Shown in pieces: positions 1 through 5,113 of a stretch of DNA of 10,738 bases. Location: contig DJHY01000179.1 of the NCBI GenBank assembly GCA_002433335.1, positions 1 through 10,738 of the forward strand, in the 5' to 3' direction. The notes beneath the pieces are model-generated. The model had not been told where the DNA came from. It searched no databases and was given only the letters and a program-made list of their open reading frames with translations. Both the position numbers and the translations under genes were made by a program. Each line of letters opens with the position of its first letter. Position 1 is the stretch's first letter. Source of the stretch: Rhodospirillaceae bacterium UBA6608. Lineage in GTDB: Bacteria > Pseudomonadota > Alphaproteobacteria > Rhodospirillales_A > Casp-alpha2.

Positions 1-522
1 TCCAGCAATCAGCTCGCCTCGAAACAACAGCGCGCGGGCGGAGCCGCCAGTCCCGGACCGGAATGGCACCCGGTCGGCCTGATGAGCCGCGACTTGAAAT
101 GGGAATTCCGCGTCAAGGTCCGGGGCGAGCGCCGATCCGTCGGATATTGCGTCGGCCTGGACCATGTGGACATGACCGTCGGCTACGGCCGCATCAACGT
201 CTACGTCGACCGCCGCTATCGCCCAGGCAGTTGCCAGTACGACGTGATTCGCGAACACGAAAACCAGCACGTCCTGAATTTCCAACACACCCTGGCTGCC
301 TATATGCCGGAGCTTCGCCAGCGTCTTGCCGCCGAGGCCCAGGCCGCCGCACCGGTCGCGGCCGGAGGCATGAATTCGGGCGCGCGCTATTTCGTCAACC
401 TGTTGCGCGACCGCCTGACGCCCGTCATCCAACGCATGCAGGCGGAAATGAACGCCGCCGACCGCCGCCTGGACACGCCGGACAGCTACCGCGCAACCCA
501 GGCTCGCTGCGAGAACTGGTAG
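1..522 (+). CDS. Partial HExxH protein, possible zinc metallopeptidase (5' end outside window)
   Basis: The reading frame is open from the first base to a TAG at 520-522, so the gene begins upstream of the window; ATG 82 is internal to the open frame and is only a fallback start. The visible 173 residues contain HENQH (codons 256-270), a match to the HExxH zinc-binding signature, preceded by a stretch of alternating hydrophobic and charged residues that looks like a beta sheet with an acidic/aromatic character, and by a Cys (SCQYD) just before the active-site helix. The C-terminal third is Ala/Arg-rich and helical. The arrangement resembles predicted secreted Zn-dependent proteases of the DUF922/COG5661 type, but I cannot confirm membership. 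A third zinc ligand is not obvious; a His lies about seven residues after the motif. Any signal peptide would be outside the window. It ends 15 bases before the convergent dinB stop. The frame is well supported; the function is tentative. Confidence 0.7.
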   Translation, partial: SSNQLASKQQRAGGAASPGPEWHPVGLMSRDLKWEFRVKVRGERRSVGYCVGLDHVDMTVGYGRINVYVDRRYRPGSCQYDVIREHENQHVLNFQHTLAAYMPELRQRLAAEAQAAAPVAAGGMNSGARYFVNLLRDRLTPVIQRMQAEMNAADRRLDTPDSYRATQARCENW

Positions 523-537
523 AATCGGGGGGCCTGG

Positions 538-1821
538 TCAGGAATCGAGGGACCGGCCCTTCTTGATCGCGCCATCGCCGAACTTGCCGCGCAGGCGATC
601 CATCGCCGCCTCAACCTTTTCGACCTTCCGCGCCCGATCGTCGGTGCCGTCCAACAGGTCGGCAGTTTCCGGCTGGGAGGCATCCACGGCCTCGACATTC
701 TGCACCCCGACGCCGATCAAGCGGAACAACCGCCCATCGGCTTCTTTCTCCAGCATCGGCAGGGCCGCGCGATAGATTGCATCGGCCAATTGGGTTGACC
801 GGTCCAGGCGTTTGGAGCGTGTCAGTTGGCGAAATTGATCAGTCTTGAGCTTCAGGACCACAGTCACACCCGAGACACCCTTGCGCTTCAAGCGGGTCGA
901 AACCTTTTCCGCCAAGCGCCACAGGACCGGCTTCAGGGCTGCCATATCGCCGATATCCACGTCGAAGGTCGTTTCCGCCGAGACACTCTTGGCCGCACTG
1001 TCGGGCGTAACCCGACGTTCGTCCTCCCCCCGGGAGAAATGATAGAGGCGGCTGCCCATGGCTCCGTAGCGGGCCATCAGGTCCCGCTCATCGAACCGCA
1101 GCAGATCGCCGATGGCCGAAATACCGTCCCGCTCCAATTTCTGGCGCAGGCTGCGGCCCACGCCCCAGATCATGCCGACGGGCTTGTCGCGCAGGAAATC
1201 CCCGGCCTCGGCCTCGCCGATGGCAGCGAAGCCGCGCGGCTTGTCCAGGTCTGATGCGACCTTGGCCAGGAACTTGTTGTAGCTGAGGCCGATCGAGGCC
1301 GTGACCCCAACCTCATCTTCGATCCGCCGCACCAGGCGCACCAAGGTCTGGGCCGGCGCCCCCCGGTGCAGGGTCGCCGTTCCGGCCAAATCAAGGAAGG
1401 CCTCGTCGATGCTGAGCGGCTCCACCAGGGGCGTTAGATCGCGCATCATCTCGCGAATCTGGCCGCCGACGCGCTGATACTTTTCCATGTCCGGGCGAAT
1501 CACCACGGCCTTTGGGCAAAGCTTCAGGGCTTGGAACATCGGCATGGCCGAACGCACGCCCGAGATTCGCGCGATGTAGCAACAGGCGGAAACCACCCCG
1601 CGCCGCCCGCCGCCGACGATCACCGGACGCCCGGCAATGGCCGGATTATCGCGCTTTTCCACGCTGGCGTAGAACGCGTCGCAATCGATATGCGCCATCG
1701 ACAGGCTGGCCAGTTCGGGATGGCTGAACAGCCGCCGCCCGCCGCATTCCGGACAACGGCCCGGCGGTGCGTCCTCGGCGCTATCCCATAGGGCCGCGCA
1801 ATCCCGGCACAGGGTCTTCAT
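538..1821 (-). CDS. dinB: DNA polymerase IV (Y-family), with N-terminal zinc ribbon
   Basis: Error-prone Y-family translesion DNA polymerase of 427 residues. The N terminus carries a CxxC-x14-CxxC zinc-ribbon-like segment (Cys5, Cys8, Cys23, Cys26), an extension absent from E. coli DinB. The palm follows: [12 protein letters not shown] (residues 44-55) supplies Asp46 as a metal ligand, with Tyr51 at the steric-gate position usually held by Phe or Tyr. SIDEAFLD (137-144) supplies Asp139 and Glu140. The thumb motif [14 protein letters not shown] (178-191), the helix-hairpin region ([12 protein letters not shown], 219-230) and the little-finger domain (about 277-380) are all present. The sliding-clamp site expected after RLIGVGV is weak ([10 protein letters not shown], 383-392). 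Start: ATG 1821 puts the zinc ribbon right at the N terminus (MKTLCRDC) and has GGAA-type purine runs upstream. ATG 1842 or TTG 1863 in the same frame are alternatives. I see no clear GTTC-N7-GTTC LexA box in front of it. It is divergent from the coiled-coil/cyclase unit. Confidence 0.96.
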   Translation of the reverse strand: MKTLCRDCAALWDSAEDAPPGRCPECGGRRLFSHPELASLSMAHIDCDAFYASVEKRDNPAIAGRPVIVGGGRRGVVSACCYIARISGVRSAMPMFQALKLCPKAVVIRPDMEKYQRVGGQIREMMRDLTPLVEPLSIDEAFLDLAGTATLHRGAPAQTLVRLVRRIEDEVGVTASIGLSYNKFLAKVASDLDKPRGFAAIGEAEAGDFLRDKPVGMIWGVGRSLRQKLERDGISAIGDLLRFDERDLMARYGAMGSRLYHFSRGEDERRVTPDSAAKSVSAETTFDVDIGDMAALKPVLWRLAEKVSTRLKRKGVSGVTVVLKLKTDQFRQLTRSKRLDRSTQLADAIYRAALPMLEKEADGRLFRLIGVGVQNVEAVDASQPETADLLDGTDDRARKVEKVEAAMDRLRGKFGDGAIKKGRSLDS

Positions 1822-1865
1822 CTTTTCCGCGTCTTCCGCCATAAACAATTGAACGACAAGCAATC

Positions 1866-1899
1866 TTGACGCCCGCCCCCGAAGGGCGCGACTATGTTA
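1866..1899 (+). promoter_or_regulatory. Possible promoter for the coiled-coil/cyclase unit
   Basis: TTGACG at 1866-1871 is a good -35-like hexamer. The downstream -10 is poor: GACTAT at 1890-1895 with an 18-base spacer, or TATGTT at 1893-1898 with a long spacer. A small hairpin (CGCCC-CCGAA-GGGCG, 1874-1888) lies in the spacer. This is the only promoter-like sequence I see on the plus strand in the 167 bases between dinB and the coiled-coil gene, and it would give a leader of roughly 90 bases. Assignment by eye only. Confidence 0.25.
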
Positions 1900-1988
1900 C
1901 GTGCAGTCATTGGCCTGTTCCATCCGCATGCGAGGATCACGGTTGGGGCATGCTCCAAATCCCGCGAAATGCGGAAAGGTGTTCGAGG

Positions 1989-2594
1989 ATGAGTGACGCT
2001 GACGCCCCCGTCGTCGATTCCGACGCGATGCGGGAAGCGCATCTTGAGATTCGGCAATTGAAGGAAACGATTGCCGCACTTCGCCAGGAACTCGAAAACA
2101 AGGTTTTCGACATGCAGCGCGCCGAGCAGGACGCGCGCGCAGAAGGCGTGGACGAAATCAAGCAGCTGAAAGACACCGCAGGCGCTCTGCGCGAGGAATT
2201 GGAGCAACTGAATTTCCAGCGCCAAAAGGAAGTTCAGGAGGAACGCGCCACCGGCAACGACGAAATCACCCAGTTGAAGAACACTATTCAGGCGCTCCGC
2301 GACGAAATGGAAGCGCTGAAGTTCGAGAAAGAACAGGAATTGAACGAGGCTGTTTCCGCCGGCCGCGACGAAATCCAGCAACTGCGCGCGACCATCGCCT
2401 CGCTGCGTGAAGAGATGGAAGAACAATCCTTCCAACACCAGCAGACCGTTCAAGAAATGTCGCGGACCCGCCGGGATGAGGTTGCGGAACTGCAACAGGC
2501 CATCGTCACCCTGCGCCGGACCCTGGAAATCAAATCGATGACCGAGATCAAGGCCCCGGTTGCCGACACCCAAGGCACGGGGGCGCGGCAGTGA
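1989..2594 (+). CDS. Coiled-coil protein with 36-residue tandem repeats, coupled to adenylate cyclase
   Basis: A 201-residue protein that I do not recognise as a named family. After an acidic N terminus (1-18) it is almost wholly a predicted alpha-helical coiled coil made of four full 36-residue repeats and a half repeat (19-54, 55-90, 91-126, 127-162, 163-180), each beginning DEIxQLxxTIxALRxE or close to it. Within a repeat, hydrophobic residues fall at positions 3, 6, 10, 13, 17 and 20, a clean heptad a/d pattern. The second half is Gln/Glu-rich with a weaker pattern, and repeats 1-3 have a Gly at position 35, so the helix may be segmented. The tail (181-201) is non-repetitive. No signal peptide, membrane segment or catalytic motif is seen. 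Start ATG 1989 has GGAAAGG (1973-1979) nine bases upstream; an open frame extends back to 1866 but without coiled-coil character. Its stop overlaps the GTG start of the cyclase gene (GTGA, 2591-2594), so the two are probably translationally coupled. A scaffold or partner for the cyclase is an inference. Confidence 0.85.
   Translation: MSDADAPVVDSDAMREAHLEIRQLKETIAALRQELENKVFDMQRAEQDARAEGVDEIKQLKDTAGALREELEQLNFQRQKEVQEERATGNDEITQLKNTIQALRDEMEALKFEKEQELNEAVSAGRDEIQQLRATIASLREEMEEQSFQHQQTVQEMSRTRRDEVAELQQAIVTLRRTLEIKSMTEIKAPVADTQGTGARQ
2043..2528 (+). repeat. Protein-level tandem repeat, 108 bp unit, 4.5 copies
   Basis: Units at 2043-2150, 2151-2258, 2259-2366, 2367-2474 and a half unit 2475-2528. 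The register is exact at the protein level (36 residues each, no indels), while the DNA has diverged considerably between units, so this is an old duplication kept by selection rather than a recent slippage product. The second to fifth units start with GAC/GAT GA(A/G) encoding Asp-Glu. Confidence 0.85.
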
Positions 2595-4969
2595 GCGCCA
2601 ATCCGCAAACGCCCGACGTTACCGTGCGCCGCTCGCCCCGCGGGGTGGCCACCACGCGCCCGGCCAAGGCCCCTGCCCCGGCAGCGGCGTCGGCCACGGA
2701 CGAAGAAATTCACCGCAAGCTGCACGAAGCCGACCGCCGCCTGAAACAGGCGGAAATGCTGCTCAATGTGTCGCGCCGGGTGGCCGGAATCGAATCCCTG
2801 GATGAAGTTCTGGAAACCCTGGTCGAAGTCATCGTTTACGAACTGAATGCCGAGCGCGGCACCCTGTTCCTGAACGACCCGGCAACGGGCGAACTGTATT
2901 CCCGCGTCGCGCAGGGTAACTTCCAGCGCGAGATCCGCATCCTGAACAATACCGGTGTCGCCGGCCACGTCTTTACCTCGGGCGAAGGCGAGATCATCGA
3001 CGACGCCTACCACGATCCGCGCTTCAACCGGTCGGTCGACGAACAGACCGGGTTCCGCACCACGACGATCTGCGCCGCCCCGGTGAAGACCGTGAAGGAC
3101 GAGATCATCGGCGTCGTGCAGTGCCTAAACAAAAAGGGCGGCGAAAAGTTTTCCGACGACGACCTGGCTTTGCTGGAAGCCATCACCACCCAAGCCGCCG
3201 TGGCCCTGCAGAGCACGCAATTCGTCGAGAGCATGAAGAAGAGCCGCGAACAGGAAATGAAATTCCTGGACATGGTCTCGGACGTGACCTCGAACCTGGA
3301 GTTGGGTTCGCTGTTGTCGCGCGTCATGTCCGAAGCCACGCGCATGCTCAACGCCGACCGCTCGACCCTGTTCCTCAACGACGAGAAAACCAACGAGCTG
3401 TTTTCCCGCGTCGCCATGGGTGATTCCTTGGGCGAAATCCGCCTGCCCAATCATCTGGGCATCGCCGGTGCTGTGTTTTCGTCGGGCGAGACGATCAACA
3501 TCCCCTATGCCTATGCGGACCTGCGTTTCAACCCGGCATTCGACAAGAAAACCGGCTATTTCACGCGCTCGATCCTCTGCGTGCCGGTCGTCAACAAGGC
3601 AGGCAAGTGCATCGGCGTGACCCAGGTTCTGAACAAGCGCGGCGGGCCCTTCTCGGAAGAGGACGAAACCCGCCTGAAGGCCTTTACCGCGCAGGTTTCG
3701 ATCGCGCTGGAAAACGCCAAGCTGTTCGAAGACGTCCAGAACATGAAGAACTACAACGAGAGCATGCTGGAAAGTATGTCGAACGGCGTGGTCACCATCG
3801 ACGAGGACGGCAAGGTCGTAACCTGCAATGCCTCGGGCCTGCGGATCCTGCATTGTGACGACGAGAAAGACATCATCGGCAAGGAAGCGCAGGAATTCTT
3901 CGCCATCGAAAACGCCTGGATCAACGAGCGTCTGGAACGCCTGGAGGAAACCCAGGAAGCCGACATCACGATGGATCAGGAACTGAAGCGCGGCGACGAC
4001 AAGCATTCCGTCAACGTCCACTTCCTGCCGCTCGTGACCGAAGAAGGCAAGAAGCTCGGCTCGATGATGATGATCGAAGACATCTCGTCGGAAAAACGCA
4101 TGAAGTCGACCATGTCGCGCTACATGGACCCGGGCCTGGCCGATCAGTTGATGCAGGGCGGCGAAGACATCCTGGGCGGCAAAAGCCTGGAAGCCACCAT
4201 CCTGTTCTCGGACGTGCGCAGCTTCACCACCCTGACGGAAAGCCTGGGCCCGCAGGGCACGGTGCAGATGCTGAACGAGTATTTCACCATCATGGTGGAC
4301 TGCATCACCCGCGAAGGCGGCATGCTCGACAAGTTCATCGGCGACGCCATCATGGCCGGGTTCGGCGTGCCCCTGCCCCTGGAAGACCAGGAAGACCGCG
4401 CCCTGCGCGCCGCCATCTCCATGCTTAGGGAACTGGCCGACTGGAACGTCGAACGGGTCAAAAAAGGCGACCTGCCGATCGACATGGGCATCGGCCTGAA
4501 CACCGACAACGTGGTCTCGGGCAACATCGGATCGCCCAAGCGGATGGACTTCACCATGATCGGCGACGGCGTCAACCTGGCGGCGCGGTTGGAAAGCGCG
4601 TGTAAGCAGTATTCGGCCAAGCTGCTGATTTCGGAATTCACCTATAAGAAGCTCAAAGGCACCTACCGCATCCGCGACGTCGACCGCGTGATCGTCAAGG
4701 GCAAGACCGAACCGGTCGAGGTCTATGAGGTGCTGGACTTCCACACTGATGAGACCTTCCCCAACCTGATGGAAGCCGTGAACCACTTCAAATCGGGGCG
4801 GCAGTTCTACAACAAGGGCGAATGGGACAAGGCGATCAAGGCCTTCAACGAGGCCATCGGCCTCAACCCCAACGACAAGCTGGCCAAGACCTACATCGAA
4901 CGCTGCGAACACCTGAAGGCCGACGCCCCGGCCGACTGGAACGGCGTCTGGGTGATGACCAGCAAGTAG
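2591..4969 (+). CDS. Soluble class III adenylate cyclase, GAF-GAF-PAS-cyclase-TPR
   Basis: A 792-residue cytosolic enzyme predicted to make cAMP from ATP. Order: Ala/Pro-rich N terminus (1-35), helix (36-66), GAF-A (about 70-208), GAF-B (about 238-376), PAS (about 385-500), linker helix, class III catalytic domain (about 533-715), one TPR-like helix pair (729-775) and a conserved tail (781-792). Catalytic residues: metal-binding Asp541 (FSDVRSFT) and Asp585 (GDAIMAGFG), adenine-recognising Lys581 and Thr655, transition-state Asn662 and Arg666 (GVNLAARLES). The Lys/Thr pair points to class IIIb adenylate rather than guanylate cyclase. GAF-B has a complete NKFDE signature (Asn348, Lys349, Phe354, Asp358, Glu359), the mark of cyclic-nucleotide-binding GAF domains; GAF-A has it all but the final Glu (Leu192). 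The tandem GAF-PAS-cyclase layout is that of Anabaena CyaB1, which is activated by its own product. No membrane segments. GTG start at 2591 overlaps the upstream stop by four bases. Confidence 0.95.
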   Translation: MSANPQTPDVTVRRSPRGVATTRPAKAPAPAAASATDEEIHRKLHEADRRLKQAEMLLNVSRRVAGIESLDEVLETLVEVIVYELNAERGTLFLNDPATGELYSRVAQGNFQREIRILNNTGVAGHVFTSGEGEIIDDAYHDPRFNRSVDEQTGFRTTTICAAPVKTVKDEIIGVVQCLNKKGGEKFSDDDLALLEAITTQAAVALQSTQFVESMKKSREQEMKFLDMVSDVTSNLELGSLLSRVMSEATRMLNADRSTLFLNDEKTNELFSRVAMGDSLGEIRLPNHLGIAGAVFSSGETINIPYAYADLRFNPAFDKKTGYFTRSILCVPVVNKAGKCIGVTQVLNKRGGPFSEEDETRLKAFTAQVSIALENAKLFEDVQNMKNYNESMLESMSNGVVTIDEDGKVVTCNASGLRILHCDDEKDIIGKEAQEFFAIENAWINERLERLEETQEADITMDQELKRGDDKHSVNVHFLPLVTEEGKKLGSMMMIEDISSEKRMKSTMSRYMDPGLADQLMQGGEDILGGKSLEATILFSDVRSFTTLTESLGPQGTVQMLNEYFTIMVDCITREGGMLDKFIGDAIMAGFGVPLPLEDQEDRALRAAISMLRELADWNVERVKKGDLPIDMGIGLNTDNVVSGNIGSPKRMDFTMIGDGVNLAARLESACKQYSAKLLISEFTYKKLKGTYRIRDVDRVIVKGKTEPVEVYEVLDFHTDETFPNLMEAVNHFKSGRQFYNKGEWDKAIKAFNEAIGLNPNDKLAKTYIERCEHLKADAPADWNGVWVMTSK

Positions 4970-5010
4970 CCTCCCCGCCTCTCTCCTCTGCACATCGTCA
5001 CCACCGCGCA

Positions 5011-5037
5011 AACATTGTTATTGCAATGCAACATTGT
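5011..5037. promoter_or_regulatory. Candidate operator/promoter upstream of the pat-like gene
   Basis: In the 144-base gap before the pat-like gene an AT-rich island stands out against the GC-rich surroundings. The 8-mer AACATTGT occurs twice, at 5011-5018 and 5030-5037 (19 bases apart, just under two helical turns). Between them sits TTGCAATGCAA (5021-5031), whose arms TTGCA/TGCAA are perfect inverted repeats around one base; ATTGCAAT (5020-5027) is itself a perfect palindrome. TTG-rich hexamers here followed by GATAAC at 5041-5046 could be part of a promoter. TGCA/TTGCAA-type sites are reminiscent of those bound by alphaproteobacterial regulators of acyl-CoA or polyhydroxyalkanoate metabolism (PhaR-like, RamB/PccR-like), but that link is from memory and unproven. 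I see no convincing CRP half-site pair. Confidence 0.4.
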
Positions 5038-5113
5038 GCGGATAACGTAAGTGTTCGATCCAGGAAGGACGCGGTTGGGGGCCGCCTCCACAATAGAAAC
5101 GGAATCGCGCACC

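Noticed and set aside
1842..1880. LexA box upstream of dinB
   Set aside because: A single GTTC occurs near the start, but there is no second GTTC seven bases away as in the alphaproteobacterial SOS box.
1870..1888. GC hairpin between dinB and the coiled-coil gene as a terminator
   Set aside because: It lies upstream of both divergent genes, has a five-base stem and no T-run on either strand.
1818..2573. A 251-codon minus-strand frame with repeated Phe/Leu-rich segments that looks like a repetitive membrane protein
   Set aside because: It is the complement of the coiled-coil repeats; the periodicity is inherited from the plus-strand gene, which has a ribosome site and is coupled to the cyclase.
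3125..5011. A 628-codon open frame on the minus strand opposite the GAF cyclase, and a 426-codon one (6245-7525) opposite pat
   Set aside because: Both are compositional shadows of the real genes with the same His/Gln/Asp/Val-rich pattern and no recognisable motif.
5033..5046. Resemblance of TTGTGCGGATAAC to the lac operator
   Set aside because: Only a half-site-like partial match with no symmetric partner and no LacI-type context; treated as coincidence.
4991..5050. A CRP site before pat, expected from the cAMP context
   Set aside because: No TGTGA-N6-TCACA arrangement or close variant is visible; only an isolated TGTG.
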